A DNA stretch of 64,000 nucleotides, from assembly GCA_944388175.1 (NCBI GenBank), contig CALXHR010000002.1, forward strand, positions 62,001 through 126,000, in the 5' to 3' direction. Source of the DNA: an uncultured Gemmiger sp. GTDB lineage: Bacteria > Bacillota > Clostridia > Oscillospirales > Ruminococcaceae. Shown here one piece after another: positions 55,775 through 63,149 of the stretch; position 1 is the first letter of the stretch; each line of letters opens with the position of its first letter. The translations under genes and the position numbers were made by a program. The notes under the pieces were generated by a model. The model had not been told where the DNA came from. It searched no databases and saw only the letters and a program-made list of their open reading frames with translations.

Positions 55775-56131
55775 ATGCTTCCCTATGAATCCCCCCCTGC
55801 GGCGCAGCCGCTGGACGAGCAGGCGTTGCAACGCCTGCAAAACGACCTGCCCGACGACGAAGTGCTGTACGATTTGGCCGAGCTGTTCCGCGTATTTGGC
55901 GACACGACCCGCATCAAGGTGCTGTACGCCTTGTTTGAGAGCGAACTGTGTGTCAACGACATCGCCCAGGTGGTGGGCATCTCGCAGAGCGCGGTCAGCC
56001 ACCAGCTGCGGCTGCTGAAAGCCAACAAGCTCGTCAAGTTCCGGCGCGACGGCAAGACGGTCTACTACTCGCTGGACGACGACCACGTGCGCAGCATGAT
56101 CGCGCTGGGCATGGAGCATGTAGAAGAGTAA
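55775..56131 (+). CDS. ArsR/SmtB-family Zn(II)/Cd(II)-responsive repressor
   Basis: A 118-residue winged-helix repressor. The recognition helix is in CVNDIAQVVGISQSAVSHQLRLLKANKLV. The C-terminal alpha-5 ligands Asp102, His104, His115 and Glu118 reproduce the D-x-H...H-x-x-E zinc site of SmtB/CzrA; a lone Cys59 near alpha-3 could add a Cd/Pb ligand. The ATG at 55775 is preferred over 55766, which would overlap the AAAGGA ribosome site. It controls the HMA protein and P1B ATPase that follow. Confidence 0.94.
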   Translation: MLPYESPPAAQPLDEQALQRLQNDLPDDEVLYDLAELFRVFGDTTRIKVLYALFESELCVNDIAQVVGISQSAVSHQLRLLKANKLVKFRRDGKTVYYSLDDDHVRSMIALGMEHVEE

Positions 56132-56164
56132 TACCATTTACCATAAAAACGGAGGGACCCCGCC

Positions 56165-56380
56165 ATGCAAAAGAAATACAACATTGAAGTCGACTGCGCC
56201 AACTGCGCCGCCAAGATCGAGACCGCCATCAAAGCGCTGCCCGGCGTGAAAAACGCCAGCGTAAGCTTTATGGCGCAGAAACTGCTGCTGGAAGCCGACG
56301 ACGCGCAGTTCCAAAGCGTTTTGCAGCAGGCCGTGCGCGCTGCCAAAAAGATCGAACCGGATTTTGAGATCGAGCTGTAA
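56165..56380 (+). CDS. HMA-domain metal chaperone
   Basis: A 71-residue ferredoxin-like HMA protein: MQKKYNIEVDCANCAAKIET has the metal motif with Cys11 and Cys14. Loop sequence DCANC, rather than GMTCxxC, is typical of Zn/Cd-type HMA domains that are normally fused to ZntA/CadA. Here it is a separate gene, and the ATPase encoded 24 bp downstream lacks its own N-terminal HMA, so the two likely act together. Confidence 0.92.
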   Translation: MQKKYNIEVDCANCAAKIETAIKALPGVKNASVSFMAQKLLLEADDAQFQSVLQQAVRAAKKIEPDFEIEL

Positions 56381-56404
56381 CAGCGCGCCGGAGGGAAACA
56401 GACT

Positions 56405-58273
56405 ATGACAAAAAAACAGAAAAAGACGCTGCGGCGCATCCTGCTGGCCGCGGCGCTGGTTTTGTGCGCCGTTTTGGCGCTGCAGGTGCTGCCGCTGCCG
56501 TGGTACGGCCAGCTGGCGGTGTGGCTGGTACCGTACCTGGTGATCGGCTACGACGTGCTGTACAAGGCCGTGCTGGGCATCAAGAGCGGCGAAGTGTTTG
56601 ACGAAAACTTTTTGATGGCCGTGGCCACCGTGGGCGCCATGGGCTGCGGCGAATACGCCGAGGGCGTGGCCGTCATGCTGTTTTACCAGGTGGGCGAACT
56701 GTTCCAGAGCTATGCGGTGGGCAAAAGCCGCCGCAGCATCAGCGCACTGATGGACATCCGCCCCGACAGCGCCAACTTGGAAGGCCCCGACGGCACGCTG
56801 ACCGTAACCGACCCCGACGAGGTGCCGGTGGGCGCGGTGATCGCCGTGCGCCCCGGCGAAAAAATCCCCCTTGACGGCGTGGTGGAAAGCGGCGAGAGCA
56901 CGCTGGACACCGCCGCCCTGACCGGCGAGAGCCGCCCGCGCACCGTGCGCCCCGGCGACGAGGTCATCAGCGGCTGCGTCAACCAGCAGGGGCTGCTGCG
57001 CATCCGCACGACCAAAGTGTACGGCGAGTCCACCGTGGCCAAAATTTTGGACCTGGTCGAAAATTCCAGCCTGAAAAAGGCGAAGGTGGAAAACTTCATC
57101 ACCAAATTTGCGCACTGGTACACCCCGGCCGTCTGCGCGGCGGCACTGGCGCTTGCGGTGCTGCCGCCGCTGGTACTGGGCGGCGGCTGGGTCACCTGGC
57201 TGCTGCGCGCGCTGACCTTCCTGGTCATCAGCTGCCCCTGCGCGCTGGTCATCTCGATCCCGCTGACGTTCTTTGGCGGCATCGGCGGCGCGTCGCGCTG
57301 CGGCATTTTGGTCAAGGGCGGCAACTACCTGGAAGCGCTGGCCCACACCGGCACGGCGGCCTTTGACAAGACCGGCACGCTGACCAAAGGCGTGTTCAAG
57401 GTCACACAGACGGCGCCCGCGCCCGGCGTGGCGGCGGACGAGTTGTTGGAACAGGCCGCTTTGGCCGAGAGCTACTCCAGCCACCCGATCAGCAAAAGTT
57501 TGCGCGAAGCCTGCCCCGGGCTGGACGCCCGCCGCGCCGCCGACGCGCAGGAGATCGCCGGGCAGGGCGTGCGCACACGGGTGGACGGCCGCACCGTGCT
57601 GGCCGGCAACGCCCGCTTGATGGAAGCCAACGGCATTGCGTACACGGCGGGCAGCGGCGCTGGCACCGTGGTGTATGTGGCGCGCGACGGGCAGTTTTTG
57701 GGGTCGATCCTGATCTCGGACGAAGAAAAGCCGACGGCCCGCCCCGCCGTGCAGGACCTGCGCGCGCAGGGCGTGCGCACCGTGATGCTGACCGGCGACG
57801 ACCCGGCCGTGGCGCGGCAGGTGGCGCAGGACCTGGGCATTGACGAAGTGCACGCCGGGCTGCTGCCCGCCGGCAAAGTGCAGCAGGTGGAAGCGCTGCT
57901 GGCCCAGAAAGAAAACGGCAAAATGCTGGCCTTTGTGGGCGACGGCATCAACGACGCGCCGGTTTTGATGCGCGCCGACATCGGCATCGCCATGGGCGCG
58001 CTGGGCAGCGACGCCGCCATCGAGGCCGCCGACGTCGTGCTGATGGACGACGACCCGGCCAAGATTGGCCTGGCGATGCGCATCGCCCGCAAGTGCATGG
58101 CCATCGTCTACCAGAACATCGTGTTCGCGCTGGGCGTCAAGGCGCTGTGCCTGCTCTTGAGCGCCGTGGGCGTGGCCAACATGTGGTGGGCCGTGTTTGC
58201 CGACGTCGGCGTCATGGTGCTGGCGGTGCTCAACGCCACGCGGATGCTCAACGTGCATTCCTACCAGAAATAA
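56405..58273 (+). CDS. Zn2+/Cd2+-exporting P1B-type ATPase (ZntA/CadA-like)
   Basis: A 622-residue inner-membrane pump without N-terminal HMA domain. It starts with a basic KKQKKTLRRILL segment before TM1. It has the TGES actuator motif, the metal site C277-P-C279 in SCPCALVISIPL (the VISIP form is typical of Zn/Cd/Pb P1B-2 pumps), the phosphorylation Asp321 in DKTGTLTKG, SSHPIS of the nucleotide domain and [10 protein letters not shown]. It sits under the SmtB-type repressor. Cu is unlikely given the CPC context and sensor type. Confidence 0.95.
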   Translation: MTKKQKKTLRRILLAAALVLCAVLALQVLPLPWYGQLAVWLVPYLVIGYDVLYKAVLGIKSGEVFDENFLMAVATVGAMGCGEYAEGVAVMLFYQVGELFQSYAVGKSRRSISALMDIRPDSANLEGPDGTLTVTDPDEVPVGAVIAVRPGEKIPLDGVVESGESTLDTAALTGESRPRTVRPGDEVISGCVNQQGLLRIRTTKVYGESTVAKILDLVENSSLKKAKVENFITKFAHWYTPAVCAAALALAVLPPLVLGGGWVTWLLRALTFLVISCPCALVISIPLTFFGGIGGASRCGILVKGGNYLEALAHTGTAAFDKTGTLTKGVFKVTQTAPAPGVAADELLEQAALAESYSSHPISKSLREACPGLDARRAADAQEIAGQGVRTRVDGRTVLAGNARLMEANGIAYTAGSGAGTVVYVARDGQFLGSILISDEEKPTARPAVQDLRAQGVRTVMLTGDDPAVARQVAQDLGIDEVHAGLLPAGKVQQVEALLAQKENGKMLAFVGDGINDAPVLMRADIGIAMGALGSDAAIEAADVVLMDDDPAKIGLAMRIARKCMAIVYQNIVFALGVKALCLLLSAVGVANMWWAVFADVGVMVLAVLNATRMLNVHSYQK

Positions 58274-58283
58274 GGACAAATAC

Positions 58284-58327
58284 ACAAGGCCCGGTCCCCT
58301 GCAGGGGACCGGGCCTTGTTTTGTTTT
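58284..58327. terminator. Terminator after the Zn/Cd efflux operon
   Basis: A 36-bp perfect palindrome (58284-58319) centred on CTGCAG, ending CCTTGT and running into TTTTGTTTTG. The convergent lipoprotein gene may also use it. Confidence 0.92.
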
Positions 58328-58334
58328 GTGATGT

Positions 58335-59540
58335 TCAGGGAACTTCCAGCACATAACTCGGTCCGCTCATTTCCCCCGCCGCACCGCCGCTTTCGGCAAT
58401 GTTGTACACCACCCAGCAGTGGTCCGGCAGCGGCACCCACACCGAAACGCCCGACGGGATGTCGGGATTGCGCTGGCTGTAACGCCGGCTTCGCAGGGAT
58501 TCCGGTGTGACTGTGAGCGGCAGCGGGCGGGCATTGTCCCAGGCATACAGGATTTTCCGTGCCGGGTCGCCGCCAAAACCGTCGTCGTACGTACCGTCCC
58601 GCAGGGATGCAAATTTGCGGTTGAGCTGGTCACAGACCTGCTGCCGTTCTTCGGGGCTCAGGACGTTCCCTTCCGGCGGCTCTCCGTAGGTTTCATGCAG
58701 ATCCAGCGGCAGGGGCCACTTACCGGGAATGGAGGTTTCTTCCTCCTCCACATTCTCGCCCCACATACCGTCCGGCTGGCGGGCAGCGTGATACTGCACC
58801 CGTGTCCCCCGCACTTCGGCCGCGCGCAGCCCCAGCGGGTCGGCCAGCCGGCCCTGAATGGAGTAATACACGCCCTGCAGCGTATCGCCCTGGATCGTCT
58901 CCCGGCCGCCGCCATTGCCCAGGCTTACCCAATCTTCCCCCTCGGCCAAAGCATCTGTCACCCACATGTAAAATGGAGAAAAAAAGTCCACCTTGCCCGT
59001 TTCGTCAAACCACAGGTTGTACGTATGTTCCCCCGCCAGCAGCGGCGTAACGCCGGGATCGACTACCGTAAGCGACATATACGGAATTTCGTACAAACCG
59101 CCGGCCAGCATGATCTCGGCGATCTTCAGGCCGTCCAGTTCTTCCAGTGGGTTGCCCGCCGCCAGCACCCGGTCCGACAGCGCCGCGCGCACCTTCTCCG
59201 CATCCCCTTCATACAGCCCCTGCGCCAGCAGGTAACCGTTTTTCCGGGCGGCCTCAGCCTCGGCGCGCGGCATAAACTGCCAGGTCTCGCTCTCATAGCT
59301 GCCGAAAGCCTTGCCCTCCCAGGTCACCGGCAGCATTTGATACTGCAGCGCAAGGGACGGGTCCGGCGTGGGTGTGGGCGTAGGCTGCGGCGTGGCCGTG
59401 GGCTGCGGGGCGGGTGCAGCTGTGGCAGCAGGTTCCCCTGCCGGGGGCGCCTCCGCACTGTCAGGCAGCAGCGGCCCGCCGCAGGCTACCAGCAAGAGCA
59501 GCAGAACGCTCACCATAGAAAGCCTTGCAAAAGGTTTCAT
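58335..59540 (-). CDS. Putative lipoprotein of unknown function
   Basis: 401 residues. The signal peptide MKPFARLSMVSVLLLLLVAC ends in a lipobox with Cys20. A Pro/Thr/Ala-rich linker (about 25-62, PTPTPTPDPS) is followed by a soluble domain of about 330 residues with aromatic-rich segments (GSYESETWQFMPRAEAEA, YEIPYMSLTVVDPG, WFDETGKVDFFSPFYMWV). It is anchored to the outer face of the membrane. No enzymatic motif or family was recognised. AGAGGA lies upstream. Confidence 0.82.
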   Translation of the reverse strand: MKPFARLSMVSVLLLLLVACGGPLLPDSAEAPPAGEPAATAAPAPQPTATPQPTPTPTPDPSLALQYQMLPVTWEGKAFGSYESETWQFMPRAEAEAARKNGYLLAQGLYEGDAEKVRAALSDRVLAAGNPLEELDGLKIAEIMLAGGLYEIPYMSLTVVDPGVTPLLAGEHTYNLWFDETGKVDFFSPFYMWVTDALAEGEDWVSLGNGGGRETIQGDTLQGVYYSIQGRLADPLGLRAAEVRGTRVQYHAARQPDGMWGENVEEEETSIPGKWPLPLDLHETYGEPPEGNVLSPEERQQVCDQLNRKFASLRDGTYDDGFGGDPARKILYAWDNARPLPLTVTPESLRSRRYSQRNPDIPSGVSVWVPLPDHCWVVYNIAESGGAAGEMSGPSYVLEVP

Positions 59541-59555
59541 CCCGCATTCCTCTTT

Positions 59556-59612
59556 TCTGCGCTTTTTTTTCTGCGCTTTTTTTCAGTATAGCACAGCAAA
59601 GGCCTTTTACAA
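59556..59612 (-). promoter_or_regulatory. Promoter and leader tandem repeat of the lipoprotein gene
   Basis: Minus-strand TTGTAA (59607-59612), a 16-bp spacer and TATACT (59585-59590). Between start site and ribosome site a 14-bp unit, AAAAAAAGCGCAGA on the minus strand, occurs twice in tandem (59556-59583). Slippage there could change leader length. Confidence 0.5.
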
Positions 59613-59804
59613 AAGTAAAAATTTGCAAAATTCAGGCGTTCAGCGTGCGGTTGACGTGGCTGACCGATTTGACGTAGGCCACCAGCAGTTTCCAGCAGCC
59701 ATAGCCCAAGGCGCAGAGGGCCAGGTCCGCCTTTTCCAAAACAAAGTTCCCCGCCCTGGCAGACGGGGACGACCTGTTTTTGTTCTGTTGGGATGCCTGC
59801 CGCG

Positions 59805-60536
59805 TCAGCCCACCGCCGCAGCAGGGTCCCGGTAGACGCCGTCTTGCAGGCATTCCAGGTGGACGTGTGCTTCGCCGTGCGCTTCGGCCGGGACAGCCCC
59901 CACTTTGCCCAGGGTATCGGCAGCGGAAACTTCGTCGCCGGTTTTCACCTGCGGGTCCGTCAGGCCACAGTAGCGCCACACCAGGCCGTCGGCATCGGTG
60001 ACTTCCACCACGCCACCCCAGAGGGCGTCCTCGCTGACGTTGGTGACTTTGCCCGGCTGCACGGGGGTGACGGCGGTACCTTCCGCGGCGGCATAGTCGG
60101 CGCCGTTGTGGGTGCGCCAGTCGCCCAGCGTCTCGTTATAGACCAGTTCTTCGCCGCTGAACTCCGCCACCGGGGCCGCCTGCCAAAGTTCCGGCAAGGC
60201 GGCAGAGGGCGCGGAGGGCGCGGCCGCGGCGGACGGCGCGGCAGAGACAGCCGCCGGCGCAGAGGGCGCCCCAGACGAGGCATCCTGCCCAGAGGGCGGC
60301 GCCGAGGGCGTAGAGGTCGGTTCCGGCACGTCGCTGGCCGGGTTGTTGACGGTGACGTCGGGCTGGTCCCATGTGCTGTCCTCCTGCAGGGCGTCTTTGT
60401 GGGGCTGCGTCAAGTCCGCCATGTTGTTGACGACGCTGCGCAGCGCCAGAATGCCCGCCGCCGTGGCCGCGAACACCAGCGCCAGGCAGAACAGGTAAAG
60501 GCCTTTCTCCCTAAAAAAAGATTTGATATGGTTCAT
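59805..60536 (-). CDS. Membrane-anchored LytM/M23 domain protein (SpoIIQ-like)
   Basis: 243 residues: one N-terminal TM anchor (about 12-32), a low-complexity Ser/Ala/Pro region (about 70-115) and a C-terminal LytM domain. Zinc ligands are present as His143 and Asp147 in THNGADY and His226 in HVHLE, with His224 as one catalytic histidine. The other, normally in a YxH motif, is replaced by Gly (RYCGLTD). The domain is therefore probably weakly active or inactive. Layout matches SpoIIQ-type scaffold proteins of spore formers, or a divisome LytM factor. No spore genes adjoin it. Confidence 0.82.
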   Translation of the reverse strand: MNHIKSFFREKGLYLFCLALVFAATAAGILALRSVVNNMADLTQPHKDALQEDSTWDQPDVTVNNPASDVPEPTSTPSAPPSGQDASSGAPSAPAAVSAAPSAAAAPSAPSAALPELWQAAPVAEFSGEELVYNETLGDWRTHNGADYAAAEGTAVTPVQPGKVTNVSEDALWGGVVEVTDADGLVWRYCGLTDPQVKTGDEVSAADTLGKVGAVPAEAHGEAHVHLECLQDGVYRDPAAAVG

Positions 60537-60647
60537 CGTTCCCCCGTCCTTTACGGCAAAATTTGTGGTTGCCTGTAGTGTGGGACGCCAGGGGACGATT
60601 TATACACGCAAAACGCGGCGCGTTAAGCTGGGCAAAAAAGCGCGCTG

Positions 60648-61790
60648 CTATTTGCAGGAATGCATCGCGGGGAAGCGCTGCTGCAACAGTTCCAAAAACG
60701 CCACTTCGTCCTGCGGGGTGGCGAACGCCTGGCGGTCAAAAACCCAGGCCGCATTGTACCGGACCTGGTAGAGGGAGATGGCGCGCGGCGTTACCAGCAG
60801 CCACAGTTTTTCGGTATACGGCAGGCTCCCCTGTGCGCCGCTGGCGAGGTTGGTGTGCGCCATCGCGTCGGGGGCAAACACCGTCACGTCTTTGCCCGCC
60901 AAACTCTGCGACACCTTGCGCACGCTATACCGCCAGAACAGGTACGCCGCACCGAGCAAAAGAACGAGGAACAGCACGTTGGACGGGTCTTGCACCACCG
61001 CCCATACCATGTACGCCGTGCACAGCAGCAGTACCAGACCGCTTACCCAGTTCCGCCGCCAATACGCCCCCACACGCCGGACTGCGCGCAGGCTCTCGCG
61101 GCAGATCGCATCGGCCCTGGCCGGGTCGCACTGCTGTACCAGTACCGGGTCGCCGCCCTCCTTGCAGAAAAAGCCGACCGGGGCGTCCGCTTCGGCCACA
61201 GCGGCAGCGGCCCAGCCGGCGGGGGCCGGGGCGGCCATGGCCTGTTCCAGCGCCTGTTTCCAGCGGGGCAGCGGCTGTTCCCGGTTGAAAGCGGACAGCG
61301 GCACACCCAGGCCCGTGCCATCCCGGAACACCAGCACCAGGCCGAAAGAGTCCGTGCGCACGGTGCGCAGCGCAGCCGCCGGGCGGGTCACCTTGGCGGC
61401 AAGCGGCCCCACGGCGGGGCCTTCACCGTACAGGATGCCGTCCTGCAGGCGCAGCGTGCAGGGCTTGCCGACGAGTTGCTGGACGCCGCCGCGCCCCAAG
61501 GTAGCCAACACACCGAGATACGCAAGTTTTACCCCCAGGAAGTACCCCAGCCCAATAAGAACCGCCAGCGGGACCGCCAGAAAAACAGCGTCCACCGCCA
61601 GCTCCAGCGGCGCAGCGCCGTTTGCCACGACCGCGCGCCAAAGCACACACCCGTACGGCAGCCCCGCCACGATCACCAGAAAAATGCAAAAGGTACGGGC
61701 GACCTTGTGGGAAGCCGAACCCTTTGTGCGGGCGATTGCCTCGACCAGGCGGCGATAGTCCTTTTTGTCCAGCGTATAGTGCAGTTCCAT
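60648..61790 (-). CDS. YcxB-like membrane protein with two YcxB units
   Basis: 380 residues. Unit one (1-190) has two TM segments (about 30-50 and 62-90) followed by a beta-rich domain ending FRDGTGLGVPLSAFNRE. Unit two (200-380) has TM segments near 248-285 and ends LLVTPRAISLYQVRYNAAWVFDRQAF and a helix EVAFLELLQQRFP. The PH-like domain after a TM pair, ending in an aromatic strand and helix, is typical of YcxB-like proteins. The function of the family is not established. GAGAGGA precedes the start. Confidence 0.72.
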   Translation of the reverse strand: MELHYTLDKKDYRRLVEAIARTKGSASHKVARTFCIFLVIVAGLPYGCVLWRAVVANGAAPLELAVDAVFLAVPLAVLIGLGYFLGVKLAYLGVLATLGRGGVQQLVGKPCTLRLQDGILYGEGPAVGPLAAKVTRPAAALRTVRTDSFGLVLVFRDGTGLGVPLSAFNREQPLPRWKQALEQAMAAPAPAGWAAAAVAEADAPVGFFCKEGGDPVLVQQCDPARADAICRESLRAVRRVGAYWRRNWVSGLVLLLCTAYMVWAVVQDPSNVLFLVLLLGAAYLFWRYSVRKVSQSLAGKDVTVFAPDAMAHTNLASGAQGSLPYTEKLWLLVTPRAISLYQVRYNAAWVFDRQAFATPQDEVAFLELLQQRFPAMHSCK

Positions 61791-61875
61791 CCGGTTTCAT
61801 CCTCTCTGCAAGCGGTTTCCCTGGTATTGCCGGGGCGGGGCGCGCTTGCAGCGCCCCGCGCGGCGCAGCTGCGCT

Positions 61876-62859
61876 TTACACGCGGCCGTGCAGCACGTCC
61901 AGCAGGTCCATGACAGCCAGCGTGCGCGCGCGGGCGGCGGCTTCGGCGGCGGTGTCGTGCGACGCGATGATGCGCGCAAACTCCGCAAACTCATACGCCA
62001 TGCGGAAGCGCGTTGCCGCCGGGGCGTTGGTGCGCGTGCCGCTGCCGCGCACGCCGCCCAGCACGCTGTACACCGTGGGCAGCGCGTTGGTGCCGCCCTC
62101 GACATGCAGCGAGCCGCCGGGGCCCTGCAGCACCAGGCCGTTGACGCCCTCACTGTCTTTGGCGGCCAGCGCGGCGGCGGTAAAACCGCCGTAGTCCAGC
62201 AGCGCCAGGCCGGCGGTGTCGACGCCGTTTTCGGCCCGGCTGGCGCGGTACTCGGCGCGCTGCGGCGCGCCCAGCAGCCCGGTGAGCAGGTGCAGGTTGT
62301 AGACGTTCATATCGTTGAGCGCGCCGCCCTGGCAGGCGGGGTCGAACGTTGTGTTCCAGATGCCGTTGAGGAAATCGTCATACCGGCGGCTGCGCGCGCA
62401 AAAACTGGCCATGGCCCCGCGCACGGGGCCGAGCTTGGGCAGTTCCGCCTGCAAAAAGGCGTACTGCGGCAGGTAATAGGTGGTGATGGCCTCCAGCAGC
62501 ATGACGTTCTTTGCGTCGGCCAGCGCATAGAGTTCCCGCGCTTCGGCCGCCGTGCCGGTGAACGGCTTTTCCAAAATGACGTGGTACCCCGCCGCCAGCG
62601 CCCGACTGGCGGCCGCGTAGTGCAGGTGGTTGGCAGTGCCGATGTACACGGCGTCAAACCCGCCCGCGGCGTAGCAGGCGGCTTCGTCGGTATACACGGC
62701 CGGGATGCCGTACTGCTGCGCCCAGGCGCGGGCTTTGGCGCCGCTTTGCGGGCGGCAGCACAGCGCCGTGACGGAAAGTTCCGGCATTTCGGGCAGGTGC
62801 TGCAAAAATTCATCGACGATGCGGCTGGTGGACAGCACGGCCAGACGTAAAGGCTGCAT
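61876..62859 (-). CDS. Gfo/Idh/MocA family NAD(P)-dependent oxidoreductase
   Basis: A 327-residue Rossmann-fold dehydrogenase. N-terminal LRLAVLSTSRIVDEFLQ, AVYIGTANHLHYAAASRALAAG and the catalytic-lysine motif HVILEKPFTGTAAEA are conserved; the C-terminal beta-sheet domain contains GGALNDMNVYNLHLL. Members act on sugars, inositols or bile pigments; the substrate cannot be told. The first glycine motif is atypical (STSRIV in place of GxGxxG-like), so cofactor affinity may differ. AGGAGG precedes the ATG at 62859. Confidence 0.9.
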   Translation of the reverse strand: MQPLRLAVLSTSRIVDEFLQHLPEMPELSVTALCCRPQSGAKARAWAQQYGIPAVYTDEAACYAAGGFDAVYIGTANHLHYAAASRALAAGYHVILEKPFTGTAAEARELYALADAKNVMLLEAITTYYLPQYAFLQAELPKLGPVRGAMASFCARSRRYDDFLNGIWNTTFDPACQGGALNDMNVYNLHLLTGLLGAPQRAEYRASRAENGVDTAGLALLDYGGFTAAALAAKDSEGVNGLVLQGPGGSLHVEGGTNALPTVYSVLGGVRGSGTRTNAPAATRFRMAYEFAEFARIIASHDTAAEAAARARTLAVMDLLDVLHGRV

Positions 62860-62993
62860 AACGTTCCCCTCCTGTAGAAAAACGGGTTTTGGTGGTTTGT
62901 ATACAAGGCGTGGCGGGGTACGGCCCTGCCCGGCATGGCAGGACATGCGCCATACAAGCCGGCAAACCCGATGCGCCCGCGCCTTTTGAACCG

Positions 62994-63022
62994 ATTATAC
63001 CACGCGAAATTTCCCGTTGCAA
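62994..63022 (-). promoter_or_regulatory. Promoter of the Gfo/Idh/MocA oxidoreductase gene
   Basis: Minus-strand TTGCAA (63017-63022), a 17-bp spacer and TATAAT (62994-62999). The palindromic TTGCAA also serves as the -35 of the divergent prfC promoter. Confidence 0.8.
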
Positions 63023-63045
63023 TTCGCCGTCAAACCATGTATGAT
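63017..63045 (+). promoter_or_regulatory. Promoter of prfC
   Basis: TTGCAA (63017-63022), a 17-bp spacer and TATGAT (63040-63045). It shares its -35 with the divergent oxidoreductase promoter, so both cannot be occupied at once. Confidence 0.78.
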
Positions 63046-63063
63046 AGGGTACGGTAGTAACAT

Positions 63064-63085
63064 AGAGGAGTGTACCCCGATGTGA
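63064..63085 (+). promoter_or_regulatory. Start-stop mini-ORF (ATG-TGA) in the prfC leader
   Basis: AGAGGAG (63064-63070), 9 nt, then ATG (63080-63082) followed at once by TGA (63083-63085). The real prfC start lies 65 nt downstream with its own AAAAGGAG. Initiation followed by immediate termination at UGA needs RF2, and RF3 (the prfC product) assists factor recycling, so a feedback role is possible. This is an inference. Confidence 0.45.
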
Positions 63086-63149
63086 CCTGGGCTTTTTGCA
63101 GTTTGACCACCGCTTGATATGGGAGAGAAGAAAAGGAGCAACTATTTCC

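Noticed and set aside
59634-59804. Short minus-strand frame ending in a hydrophobic 35-residue segment after the LytM gene
   Set aside because: No ATG or convincing ribosome site, no family match, and it runs into the LytM gene in another frame.
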